The translations under genes and the position numbers were made by a program. From NCBI GenBank assembly GCA_963850915.1, contig CAWKND010000012.1, positions 124,001-188,000 on the forward strand: a stretch of 64,000 bases of DNA, read 5' to 3'. This stretch comes from CAVTWH01 sp963850915 (GTDB lineage: Bacteria; Actinomycetota; Actinomycetes; Mycobacteriales; Micromonosporaceae). Positions within the stretch are counted from its first letter, which is position 1; each line of letters begins with the position of its first letter. Below the pieces are notes generated by a model. The model was not told the origin of the DNA. It made no database searches and saw only the letters and a program-made list of their open reading frames with translations. Positions 15,691 through 23,730 of this stretch are shown here, piece after piece.

Positions 15691-17109
15691 CTAGCCCTCG
15701 GATACCACCCGGTCAGCCGGCTGCCGCCAACTGGGTACGGTCACCAGGACCAGTAGCAACGAGGCGACCACCGCGTATGGCCACCATGCCCGGCCGGCCA
15801 CGCAGGCCCAGATGGCCACGCTGAGCACCAGGCCGGCGCCGATCTCCGTCCACAGTCGGCGGTTACCCGGCGACGGCCAGCACAGCCGGATACCGAAGAT
15901 CAGCGCCACCAGCGCCGGCCACGCCACGAAGAACGCCAGGTTGGCCGGGATGAACGGTGACTCGTCGGTCTTCGCCACCGTGGGCTGACCGACCACTGAC
16001 ACGGTGACCACCCGATCTCCCGACGTGCCCAGGGACAGCAGCTGCCCGTAGCTCAGCGACCGGACGAAGGGCCGCCGGCTCGCTGGGAAGTACACCCACT
16101 CGTAGCCGCGCACGGTGGCCTGGATGTAGACACTCGGCGTACCACCGTCGGCATCGACCGAGACGACGGTCGCGTCCTCTTCGCGCAGGCAGCGGCCGCT
16201 GGTACCCGGGGCACACGGTGCCAGGGCCGCCGCGGCCCGGTTGGCGGCCAGCTCGGCGCGGCTGACGAAGGCGGCGGTGACCGCGCCGGCCGCGAGACAG
16301 CCGCCGACCACCAGTAAGGCCACTCCCCAGCCCGGCGTTCCCGGTCGCAGCCGCGGCGTGGGCCGGCCAGTTGTCGCCCGCCGCACGGAGTACCGGAAGC
16401 AGAGGTTGGCGATGCCGAACATGGCGGCGCAGCAGCCGGCCACTACCAGGGTGCTCAGCAGCGGACCACCCAGCCAGCCGGGTTCGCGGGCGCGCAGCCA
16501 CAGGCTGAACGCCGTCCCGTAGGCCAGCAGGACGACGAGGCCGTACACGATTGAGCGCCAGTCCCAGTCGCGGACCCGGCCGGTTCTGCGATCGACGGGG
16601 AACACGGTACGCAGCGCGAACTTGAGGAGGAAGGCGAGGCCGGCGAGGGCCAACAACTGGGACCACTCGGGGTACCAGTGGCTGGCCGGCGCGTTTGCCG
16701 TGTCCGAGCGCCGGCCGCCGTAGTCGAGGGCGGCCACCCTGCCCTCCCACAGCTCGGCGGTCACCGGGTCACCGGGGCGTGCGGCGATCAGTATCGCCGC
16801 GTCGCCCGGGAGCCGGTAACCGCCGGCCACCTGAGCGGGCTTGTCGATGCGCAGGGTCACGGTCGCCCCGTCCGGCGACTTCTCCAGGGCGGCGATCGTC
16901 GCGGGTACCAGCCGCCGGCACCCGGTGTTGTCGTTCGGCGTGGCCGAGGCGCAGACCGGCGCGCCCCGGTATTCGGCTACCGCCCGATGGTCACGCAGGG
17001 CGTACCAGCCGACCACCGCCGCCGCGATCACCAGCAGCAGGCCGAGTACGGCGAGAATCGGCTGGCGGCGGGTGGCAATGGTGCGGGGGGCGAAGCTCGG
17101 GGGTACCAC
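15691..17109 (-). CDS. Membrane protein, tandem paralogue 2
   Basis: A 472-residue paralogue of the previous gene, with the same order of features: N-terminal helix (ILAVLGLLLVIAAAVVGWYAL), outside domain with VCASATPNDNTGCRRLVPAT, middle helices, the CAPGTSGRCLREEDATVVSV domain, PFVRSLSYGQLLSLGTSGDR and the same C-terminus. The GTG at 17109 follows TAACAT by 8 nt; a TTG at 17118 also in frame overlaps this -10 and is rejected. Since it sits next to the intact NUDIX gene, this copy probably occupies the original position. Function unknown. Confidence 0.8.
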   Translation of the reverse strand: MVPPSFAPRTIATRRQPILAVLGLLLVIAAAVVGWYALRDHRAVAEYRGAPVCASATPNDNTGCRRLVPATIAALEKSPDGATVTLRIDKPAQVAGGYRLPGDAAILIAARPGDPVTAELWEGRVAALDYGGRRSDTANAPASHWYPEWSQLLALAGLAFLLKFALRTVFPVDRRTGRVRDWDWRSIVYGLVVLLAYGTAFSLWLRAREPGWLGGPLLSTLVVAGCCAAMFGIANLCFRYSVRRATTGRPTPRLRPGTPGWGVALLVVGGCLAAGAVTAAFVSRAELAANRAAAALAPCAPGTSGRCLREEDATVVSVDADGGTPSVYIQATVRGYEWVYFPASRRPFVRSLSYGQLLSLGTSGDRVVTVSVVGQPTVAKTDESPFIPANLAFFVAWPALVALIFGIRLCWPSPGNRRLWTEIGAGLVLSVAIWACVAGRAWWPYAVVASLLLVLVTVPSWRQPADRVVSEG

Positions 17110-17188
17110 GACCCTCAATGTTAAAAGCGCGCCGCCATCCGGCGCTGTCCCGGAAAGGCCGGCGCCGACGCCGGGTTGGGTCCTGCGG

Positions 17189-18013
17189 TCAGTCGTCTTC
17201 CAGAGAAGCGAATCCGACCCCGGGGGTACCAGCGTCCGGTACCGGGAAGCGCAGCCGGTTCCCGTCGAACCACGGCTGTACCGGCCGCCCCGCGTCCCGC
17301 CCGTCGCCCGCCGCGAGTACAGCCGCCACGTCGGGATAGGCCGCGAACTGGTCCAGCGTGATCCGGGTCGGCGGCAGCATCACCAGCTCGGCGGTGTCCG
17401 CCACGGGAAGCCAGCGTGCCTCGTCCGCCTCGGTGGTCACGTGCCGGCTGTCCTGTCCCGCGGGGAGTGCGGCCACGAAGAACCAGGTGTCGTAGCGGCG
17501 CCGCTCGAACTCCGGAGTGATCCACCGGCTCCACGGCCGCAGCAGGTCGGTACGCAGCTCCAAGCCCTCGCGCAGGAGCAGTTCGGCGAAGCCGACCCGG
17601 CGCTGCTCCACCGCCTGCCGGTTGGCCTCCCACTCGGGGCTCGCCACGTCGGGCGGTGCCCCGCCGGCGACCGGCTCGGCGAGCAGTATGCCGGCCTCCT
17701 CGAAGACCTCGCGGGCGGCTGCGCACACCACCGCCCCGGCCTCCTCCTCGGGGATGCCCAGGCGGCGACCCCACTCGGCCGGGCTCGGGCCGGCGAACGG
17801 CAGGTCGGCAGCCGCGTCCCGGGGATCCACGCCGCCACCGGGGAAGACGTGCATCCCGGCGGCGAACGCCATCGTGGTGGTACGCCGCAGCAGGTAGACC
17901 TCGAGTGGCGGGCGGAGCAGCACGACTGTGGCGGCGGGGCGGGGTACCACCGGCTGCGCCCCCGACTCGGCGAAGCGCTGTGCCGCCGCGATCAGCGTGC
18001 CCTCGATGTCCAC
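17189..18013 (-). CDS. NUDIX hydrolase
   Basis: A 274-residue NUDIX protein with an insertion between the two halves of the box, as in NUDT19/CoA-diphosphatase-like members: MHVFPGGGVDP begins the box, and AAREVFEEAGILL gives the R-E-x-x-E-E-x-G core that binds the metal. Substrate (CoA, acyl-CoA or another nucleoside diphosphate) cannot be told. TACGCT lies 6 nt before GTG 18013 (leaderless), which overrules longer frame starts. It is divergent from the oxidoreductase gene, 43 bp apart. Its 3' end was copied in the tandem duplication downstream. Confidence 0.9.
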   Translation of the reverse strand: MDIEGTLIAAAQRFAESGAQPVVPRPAATVVLLRPPLEVYLLRRTTTMAFAAGMHVFPGGGVDPRDAAADLPFAGPSPAEWGRRLGIPEEEAGAVVCAAAREVFEEAGILLAEPVAGGAPPDVASPEWEANRQAVEQRRVGFAELLLREGLELRTDLLRPWSRWITPEFERRRYDTWFFVAALPAGQDSRHVTTEADEARWLPVADTAELVMLPPTRITLDQFAAYPDVAAVLAAGDGRDAGRPVQPWFDGNRLRFPVPDAGTPGVGFASLEDD

Positions 18014-18056
18014 GGGCCGAGCGTACCGTCGCCGCAGGTGTGCTTGGATCGAGTGC

Positions 18057-19019
18057 ATGACCCGTTGGGGAGTACTCGCCACCGGCGGTATCGCCGCCAA
18101 GTTCGCCGATGACCTGAAGCTGCTGCCGGAGGCCGAGCTGGCCGCGGTCGGCTCACGCCGGCTGGAGTCGGCGCAGGAGTTCGCGAAGGAACACGGCTTC
18201 GCCCGGGCGCACGGCTCCTGGGTGGAGCTGGCCACCGACCCGGAGGTCGACGTGGTCTACGTGGCCACCCCGCACCCGGCCCACCACGAGGCCGCCAAGC
18301 TCTGCCTGGAGGCCGGCAAGGCGGTGCTCTGCGAGAAGCCGTTCACCCTCGACCTGGCGACCACGCTGGATCTGGTGGACACGGCGCGCGAGCGCGGCCT
18401 GTTCCTGATGGAAGCCATGTGGATGCGGACCAACCCGGCGATCCGCCGGATCCGCGACATCGCTGACAGCGGAGCGATCGGCGAGATCATCTCGGTCACC
18501 GCCGACTTCGGCTTCCCGGCGCCGGCCGACCCGGAGCACCGGCTGCGCAACAAGGCACTGGGCGGTGGCAGCCTGCTCGACCTGGGCGTCTACCCGATCA
18601 CCTTCGCGCAGCTGCTGCTCGGTGAGCCGGAGCGGATCAGCGCCTTCGGCAAGCTGGACGACGCCGGGGTGGACGAGACCACGGCGATGCTCTTCGGGTA
18701 CCCGGGTGGCGCCGTCGCATACCTGGCCAGCAGCATCGCGGGTGACCTGCGCAACGGCGCCACGATCAGCGGTACCGAGGGGCGCATCGAACTGCCGCGC
18801 GGCTTCCACCACCCGGACAGCTTCACCGTCGCCCACGGCGACGAGGCGGAGACGGTGCAGATTTCGTTGCGCGGCAACGGTCTGGGCTACGAAGCCGAGG
18901 AGGTCATGCGCTGCCTCGACGCCGGCCTGACGGAGAGCCCGTTGATCCCGCTGGACGAATCGCTCGCGGTGATGCGCACGATGGACACCATCCGCGAACA
19001 GATCGGCCTGAGCTACTAA
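18057..19019 (+). CDS. Gfo/Idh/MocA-family NAD(P)-dependent oxidoreductase
   Basis: A 320-residue sugar or inositol-type dehydrogenase. The N-terminal Rossmann domain contains WGVLATGGIAAKFADDL, YVATPHPAHHEAAKLCLEAG and the catalytic-site motif CEKPFTLD (E-K-P). The second domain contains GGGSLLDLGVYPI, with the D-x-G-x-Y-P pattern of the trans-1,2-dihydrobenzene-1,2-diol dehydrogenase-like subfamily. ATG 18057 has a near-consensus TTGGAT 7 nt upstream. Substrate unknown. Divergent from the NUDIX gene; an NTF2-like gene follows 40 bp downstream. Confidence 0.9.
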   Translation: MTRWGVLATGGIAAKFADDLKLLPEAELAAVGSRRLESAQEFAKEHGFARAHGSWVELATDPEVDVVYVATPHPAHHEAAKLCLEAGKAVLCEKPFTLDLATTLDLVDTARERGLFLMEAMWMRTNPAIRRIRDIADSGAIGEIISVTADFGFPAPADPEHRLRNKALGGGSLLDLGVYPITFAQLLLGEPERISAFGKLDDAGVDETTAMLFGYPGGAVAYLASSIAGDLRNGATISGTEGRIELPRGFHHPDSFTVAHGDEAETVQISLRGNGLGYEAEEVMRCLDAGLTESPLIPLDESLAVMRTMDTIREQIGLSY

Positions 19020-19059
19020 ATCCCTGGACCCGATCTCCGCGCTAGGTGAGGATTCCGGC

Positions 19060-19416
19060 ATGGATCAGGCCGCCGCGCACGCCTTCACCGACCAGTGGGT
19101 ACGGGCCTGGAACGCCCACGACATCGAGGGGGTACTCGCCCACTTCGCCGAGGACGTCGTCTTCACCTCGCCGGTGGCGGCCCGGGTGGTACCCGAGAGT
19201 GGCGGGAAGGTACGCGGCAAGGACGCCCTGCGCGCGTACTGGACCTCGGCGCTGACCCGCATCCCCGACCTGCACTTCGAGGTACTCGGCAGCTACGTGG
19301 GCGTGGACACGCTGGTCATCAACTACCGCAACCAGCTGGGCATGCTGGTCAACGAGGTACTCAGCTTCGCCGGCGACCTGGTCGTCGCCGGCCACGGTAC
19401 CTACCTGGAGTCGTGA
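19060..19416 (+). CDS. SnoaL/NTF2-like protein
   Basis: A 118-residue cone-shaped alpha+beta protein of the nuclear-transport-factor-2/SnoaL-like type (W-x-x-A-W-N-A-H-D-I-E near the N-terminus, then FAEDVVFTSP). GTGAGGA provides a ribosome-binding site 7-8 nt before ATG 19060. Members include polyketide cyclases, ketosteroid isomerases and many non-enzymatic dimers, so the function is open. It follows the oxidoreductase in the same direction and may be cotranscribed. Confidence 0.83.
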   Translation: MDQAAAHAFTDQWVRAWNAHDIEGVLAHFAEDVVFTSPVAARVVPESGGKVRGKDALRAYWTSALTRIPDLHFEVLGSYVGVDTLVINYRNQLGMLVNEVLSFAGDLVVAGHGTYLES

Positions 19417-19450
19417 CCCGCCGCTCCGGCTCCGATCGACCGGCGGCGGC

Positions 19451-20449
19451 TCAGCCGAAGATCGGTCGGACGAGCAGGTAGACCAGCGCCGCGACGGCCG
19501 CCGCTGCCGGGAAGGTGAGTACCCAGGCGGTGAGGATGTTGCCGGCCACTCCCCAGCGCACGGCGGAGAGCCGCTTGGTGGCGCCGACGCCCATGATCGC
19601 CGAGGTGATCGTGTGCGTGGTGGAGATGGGCAGGCCGTAGGCGGTTGCCGTGAACAGCACGGCACTGGCCGTGGTCTCGGCGGCGAAGCCCTGCGGCGGG
19701 TCCAGATGGATGATCTTGCGGCCGAGGGTACCGATGATCTTCCAGCCGCCCGAGTAGGTACCCAGGGCCAGCACGGCGGCTGTCATGAAGTACACCCAGA
19801 TCGGGACCTTCTGGGTTGAGCCCAACTCGCCGCCGGCGACCAGCGCGAGCCCAACCACGCCGATGGTCTTCGCGGCGTCCTGCATGCCGTGCCCGATCGA
19901 CATGGCAAACGCCGAGCAGGACTGGGCGAAGCGGAAGCCGCGGTTGAGGGTGCCTGGGTGCCCCTTCCGGAAGATCCACAGCACCGCGAGCATCACCAGA
20001 TAGCCGAGGATCACGCCGATGATCGGCGAGACGATCATCGGGATGAGTACCTTGTCGATCACCCCGGACCAGATCACCGAGCTGCCGGCGGCCAGCAGTG
20101 AGGCGCCGACCAGGCCGCCGATCAGCGCCTGGGACGACGACGAGGGGATGCCGAACTTCCAGGTGGTGAGGTTCCAGACGATCGCCCCGGTCAGCCCGGC
20201 GAGTACGACGGCGAGGCCGGGCCGGCCGGCGGGCAGCGTGATCACACCCTTGCCGACGGTGGCCGCGACGGCGCCGCCGAAGAACGAGCCGATCAGGTTG
20301 CCGACGGCGGCCATGCCCAGCGCGATGCGCGGGGTCAGCGCCCGGGTGGAGACCGAGGTGGCGATGGCGTTGGCCGCGTCGTGGAAGCCGTTGGTGTAGT
20401 TGAAGCCCATCGCGAAGATGATCACCACGGTGGTGAACAGCAGATCCAC
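19451..20449 (-). CDS. pit: Low-affinity inorganic phosphate transporter (Pit family)
   Basis: A 332-residue member of the PiT family (cation-coupled phosphate uptake, and often export of metal-phosphate). The two family repeats are visible: N-terminal GFNYTNGFHDAANAIATSVSTR and, in the second half, a matching YGLPISTTHTITSAIMGVG motif. Around ten membrane helices. GTG start 4 nt after the DUF47 stop, so the two are an operon. A triple PHO box lies ahead of the pair. PhoP is known to control pitH genes in Streptomyces, where activation and repression depend on the copy. Confidence 0.94.
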   Translation of the reverse strand: MDLLFTTVVIIFAMGFNYTNGFHDAANAIATSVSTRALTPRIALGMAAVGNLIGSFFGGAVAATVGKGVITLPAGRPGLAVVLAGLTGAIVWNLTTWKFGIPSSSSQALIGGLVGASLLAAGSSVIWSGVIDKVLIPMIVSPIIGVILGYLVMLAVLWIFRKGHPGTLNRGFRFAQSCSAFAMSIGHGMQDAAKTIGVVGLALVAGGELGSTQKVPIWVYFMTAAVLALGTYSGGWKIIGTLGRKIIHLDPPQGFAAETTASAVLFTATAYGLPISTTHTITSAIMGVGATKRLSAVRWGVAGNILTAWVLTFPAAAAVAALVYLLVRPIFG

Positions 20450-20453
20450 GAGC

Positions 20454-21089
20454 TCAGGACTCCTTGACGGCGATGGTCTCGACGACGTTGGCGACCTGCT
20501 CGAAGGCGTCGCAGGCCTTCTCCAGCTCCTCGACGACCTCCTTCATCTTCAGTACCGTCAGCGCGTCGTACTCGCCGGAGAAGAGCCGTACCAGCAGCAT
20601 CCGGTAGGCCCGGTCACCCTCGTTCTCCAGCCGGTTGCACTCCACCCAGTAGTCCTTGAGGTTCTTCATCGACTTCAGCCGGGGCATGGCGTCGGCGGTC
20701 AGCTTGGCCTGCCGGTCCAGTACGTCCACCATCTCGTGCATCTCCCGGGGCAGCGCCGGCATCTTGGTCAGCCCGTAGAGGTAGACCAGGCTGCCCACCG
20801 CCTCCAGGTGGTCCATCACGTCGTCCAGGCTGGAGCCCAGCGCGTAGATGTCCTCCCGGTCGAAGGGGGCGATGAAGCTACTGTTGATCTTGTTGTACAG
20901 CTCGTGCGTGATCTGGTCGCTGTCGTGCTCGACTTCGACCAGCATCTCGGATACCGCCTGCACGTCGGCACCGGGTAACACCAGCTCAGACAGCAGCTCG
21001 ACGCCGCGCACCAGGTTCTGGGCGGCACGACTGAAGTAGTCGTAGAACGTGGCGTCGGTGGGGCGCAGCTTGAACCGCACGTCAGGCAC
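20454..21089 (-). CDS. DUF47 PhoU-like Pit accessory protein
   Basis: A 211-residue all-helical PhoU-like protein of the DUF47 family (FYDYFSRAAQNLVRGVELLSEL; VEVEHDSDQITHELYNKIN; DREDIYALGSSLDDVMDHLE, with the conserved E/D-x-x-x-D metal-binding motifs of PhoU bundles). It is thought to regulate the partner phosphate permease. GTG 21089 overlaps its own GGAG, so GTG 21080 (VRFKLRPTDATF), 8 nt from GGAG, is a serious alternative. First gene of the DUF47-pit operon. Confidence 0.92.
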   Translation of the reverse strand: MPDVRFKLRPTDATFYDYFSRAAQNLVRGVELLSELVLPGADVQAVSEMLVEVEHDSDQITHELYNKINSSFIAPFDREDIYALGSSLDDVMDHLEAVGSLVYLYGLTKMPALPREMHEMVDVLDRQAKLTADAMPRLKSMKNLKDYWVECNRLENEGDRAYRMLLVRLFSGEYDALTVLKMKEVVEELEKACDAFEQVANVVETIAVKES

Positions 21090-21221
21090 TCCGATCTTGG
21101 GCCGAGCAGGCTCGGTACAGCGTGGGACGGGTGGGCCGGCGCCGGCATCGTCGCTGGTCCCGAGCGAATGCTAGGGGGTACCTCCGGCGTCCACCGCACG
21201 GCCCAGCCCGCCCAATATGTC

Positions 21222-21254
21222 GTTCACCCCTGGTTCACCTGGCGTTCACTTTGA
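21222..21254. promoter_or_regulatory. Triple PHO box upstream of DUF47-pit
   Basis: Three contiguous 11-bp repeats: GTTCACCCCTG (21222-21232), GTTCACCTGGC (21233-21243), GTTCACTTTGA (21244-21254). They lie 133 bp before the DUF47 start and cover the ppk2 stop codon (21246-21248). TAGCAT (minus strand, 21173-21168) is a candidate -10. This is a better match to the PhoP unit than the pst site. Confidence 0.82.
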
Positions 21255-22121
21255 TCTCGGTACGCCCTGCTCGGTACGGGCCAGCCGGGCCCGCTCCTGC
21301 GCCACGTCGAAGTCGGCCGGCGGGTAGGTCAGGTGCAGGTCGGTGAGGGTGTCCCGGAGCAGGGTGGCGACCGCCCAGTCGCGGTACCACTTGCGGTCGG
21401 CCGGTACGACGTACCAGGGCGCCGCCTCGGTCGAGCAGCGGGACAGCGCGTCGGCGTACGCCCGCTGGTAGTCCGCCCAGTAGCGACGCTCGTCCAGGTC
21501 GGCCGGGTTGTACTTCCAGTACTTCGTCGGGTCGGCCAGCCGGTCGGCGAGGCGGGCACCCTGCTCGGCGTAGGAGATGTGCAGCATCACCTTCAGTACG
21601 GTCAGCCCCGCCTCGGTGAGTTCCCGCTCAAACGTGTTGATCTTGTCGTACCGGGCCTGCCAGATGCTCGGCTTCACCAGGTCGTGTACCCGCACGATCA
21701 GTACGTCCTCGTAGTGCGAGCGGTTGAACACGCCGAGGTAGCCGGGGGCCGGCAGCGCCCGCCGGATCCGCCAGAGGAAGTCGTGCGCCAGCTCCTGCCG
21801 GGTCGGCGCCCCGAAGCCGACGATGTGCAGGCCCTGCGGGTTCATCGTGCCGGCCACCCGGCGGGTCGCGCCGTCCTTGCCGCCGCAGTCCATCGCCTGC
21901 AGGACCAGCAGTACCCGACGGCTACCGGCACCCCCCTTGGCCTGCGCGAACAGCTGCTCCTGCAGGCGCGCCAGGTCGACGCCGATGCGGACCAGCTCCT
22001 GCCGGCCCCACGCCTTGTCGGCGTGCTTGGCCGGCAGGCCGGGAGTGGATCGCGGATCGATCGCGGCCAGGTCGACCGGCTCGCCCGGGCGTACCCGCAG
22101 CAACTCCCGTAGGTCACGCAT
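21246..22121 (-). CDS. ppk2: Polyphosphate kinase 2 (PPK2, class III-like)
   Basis: A 291-residue PPK2, which uses polyphosphate to phosphorylate nucleotides. Walker A-like loop LQAMDCGGKDGATRRV (around residue 78), GVFNRSHYEDVLIVRVH lid region typical of class III AMP/ADP-phosphorylating enzymes, and the C-terminal APWYVVPADRKWYRDWAVATLL. The class is inferred from these loops. It converges on no gene: the DUF47-pit operon follows in the same direction and its PHO box overlaps the ppk2 stop. This groups polyphosphate use with phosphate uptake. Confidence 0.94.
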   Translation of the reverse strand: MRDLRELLRVRPGEPVDLAAIDPRSTPGLPAKHADKAWGRQELVRIGVDLARLQEQLFAQAKGGAGSRRVLLVLQAMDCGGKDGATRRVAGTMNPQGLHIVGFGAPTRQELAHDFLWRIRRALPAPGYLGVFNRSHYEDVLIVRVHDLVKPSIWQARYDKINTFERELTEAGLTVLKVMLHISYAEQGARLADRLADPTKYWKYNPADLDERRYWADYQRAYADALSRCSTEAAPWYVVPADRKWYRDWAVATLLRDTLTDLHLTYPPADFDVAQERARLARTEQGVPRSK

Positions 22122-22128
22122 GCTCAGA

Positions 22129-23070
22129 TCATGGCGTATTGAGCAGGGTCTGTCCCGGGAAGGAGTCCACGGTGGTCGCCGCCGACGGGTCGGCCGGCCG
22201 GTCCGCCCGGCGCAGAAACCGGGCCAGCGCGCCGGTTTCGGCCGCGCCGATCAGGTCCACGCCGGCCGCGAGCAGTTCCCGCCAGTACGCCGTGCGGATG
22301 CGCCGGTGCGCGGTCGGGCCGCCGGTGATGCGTACCCCGCGCCCGTCCCGGTGTGCCGCGCCGACCAGTGCCCGCAGCAGCTGCCGCTCCTCGGGCGGCA
22401 TCGCCTCGCTGCCGTCCCAGCCGAAGCGCCAGCTCCACTCCTCGCTGACCAGCGGCGCCACGCTCGGCGGCAGGGCACCCGACCCGAGGTCGGCGAACGT
22501 ACCGTCGGCGAAGACCAGCCGGTCGGACTCCTCGGCGAGCAGTTCCCCGGTCCAGTACCCGCCAGTCAGCAGTACCGTCACTGGCGCGAGCGCGATCCGC
22601 CCCTGGTACCAGCGCGTGACCAGTCCCGGGTACGCCCGCAGTTGCCGGTCGAGCAGCCGGTAGGCCTCCTCGGGGTACTCGGCGCCACCCGGGTCGAGGC
22701 GCAGCAGCAGGGTCAGCGGCTCGGTCTGTCCAGGGTGGATGGGGCCACCTGTCTGCGCGACCCGGGCCGCGAGCGGGGCGAGTACGAGCTGGTCCAGGCT
22801 GCGCCAGGCTTCACTCCCACCTGTCCCCACGAGCCCACCTGTCCCCACGAGCAGGCCGCGCTCGCCGAGGCAGACCGGTGCCTCGATGCCGGCGAAGCCC
22901 AGGCGCAGGGCCCGGCGTAGCGGGTGCGACAGCCGCTCGTCCAGGGTGAGTGCGCTGCCCGGCAGGTACGGCCGGCGACGGTGGTACGCCGTGCTGACCA
23001 GGGCGCTGGCCACTCCGGACCCGGCCAGCGCGACCAGGCCCGTCGACACGCTCGTGATACTGCTACTCAT
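22129..23070 (-). CDS. PI-PLC/GDPD-fold protein, catalytically degenerate
   Basis: A 313-residue protein with an N-terminal membrane or signal helix (TGLVALAGSGVASALVSTAY). The middle resembles the actinobacterial phosphatidylinositol-specific phospholipase C/glycerophosphodiesterase-like family: HPLRRALRLGFAGIEAPVC corresponds to the usual H-P-L-x-D-A-L-x-x-G-F-x-x-V-E-x-D-V, and LTLLLRLDPGG to the barrel strand with K-x-D. The normal A-H-N-D start and several acidic catalytic positions are missing, so activity is doubtful. GGAGG 4 nt before ATG 23070 sets the start. The gene is 7 bp upstream of ppk2. Assignment is moderate. Confidence 0.65.
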   Translation of the reverse strand: MSSSITSVSTGLVALAGSGVASALVSTAYHRRRPYLPGSALTLDERLSHPLRRALRLGFAGIEAPVCLGERGLLVGTGGLVGTGGSEAWRSLDQLVLAPLAARVAQTGGPIHPGQTEPLTLLLRLDPGGAEYPEEAYRLLDRQLRAYPGLVTRWYQGRIALAPVTVLLTGGYWTGELLAEESDRLVFADGTFADLGSGALPPSVAPLVSEEWSWRFGWDGSEAMPPEERQLLRALVGAAHRDGRGVRITGGPTAHRRIRTAYWRELLAAGVDLIGAAETGALARFLRRADRPADPSAATTVDSFPGQTLLNTP

Positions 23071-23200
23071 GGTGCCTCCGGCGGGAATTGGCCGGAAGGT
23101 TAGCACTGTTCCGCCCGTGATCGGGCTTAATGTCCGGTTAACCGGCTGCTCGTTGTTACGTGTCGCCCGTTGACGGCCCCTCGGACCGCTGCCGCCTGGG

Positions 23201-23698
23201 CTACTCGACCTGGCTGAGCCAGGCGCGGTATTCGCCGGCGAACGGCTGGGTGTCGCCACTCAAGGCCCTGACCAGCCAGTTTGCGGCCGACCAGGCGTTC
23301 TCCCGGACCGCCTGGGGGTAGCCGAACCGGTCGGCGTGTTCAGCGAACTCGTCCTCGTCGAGCAGCTCGACGAGGCCACCGGCCCGGCGCCGGCGCACAT
23401 CCAGATCGAGGTCGACCAGCTGCACGCTGGTGGAGTCGAGCCAGCGTGCCGGGGTGGCGATATCGCAGTAGATCTCGGTACGCCGGGGCGGGCTGATGAA
23501 CATCGCCGTCCACCACGCTTCCCGGGGCAGCAGCAAGACGTAAGGCTCGGCGTACTTGAACTCGACGTCGGGGAAGACCTCTGGCGGTACCCCCAGCCAC
23601 ACCCCGTGCACGTCCTCGCCGAGCCGCAGCGCGGGATATCCGCGGTGCGCCGACCCGTCGTACTTGTGGTAGTCCACCCGGACAACCTCGTGCCCCAT
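23201..23698 (-). CDS. DUF402 protein
   Basis: A 165-residue DUF402 protein. The FomD-like barrel motifs are present: WWTAMFISPPRRTEIYCDIATP, followed by VQLVDLDLDVRRR and LLDEDEFAEHADRFGYP. Characterised relatives hydrolyse nucleotide-linked phosphonates or nucleoside diphosphates using divalent metal; substrate here is unknown. TAGGGT lies 8 nt before ATG 23698 (leaderless). Surrounded by unrelated genes in both directions. Confidence 0.88.
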   Translation of the reverse strand: MGHEVVRVDYHKYDGSAHRGYPALRLGEDVHGVWLGVPPEVFPDVEFKYAEPYVLLLPREAWWTAMFISPPRRTEIYCDIATPARWLDSTSVQLVDLDLDVRRRRAGGLVELLDEDEFAEHADRFGYPQAVRENAWSAANWLVRALSGDTQPFAGEYRAWLSQVE

Positions 23699-23730
23699 GC
23701 CTGTCGACCCTACCGGCCCGGCACCACGGA

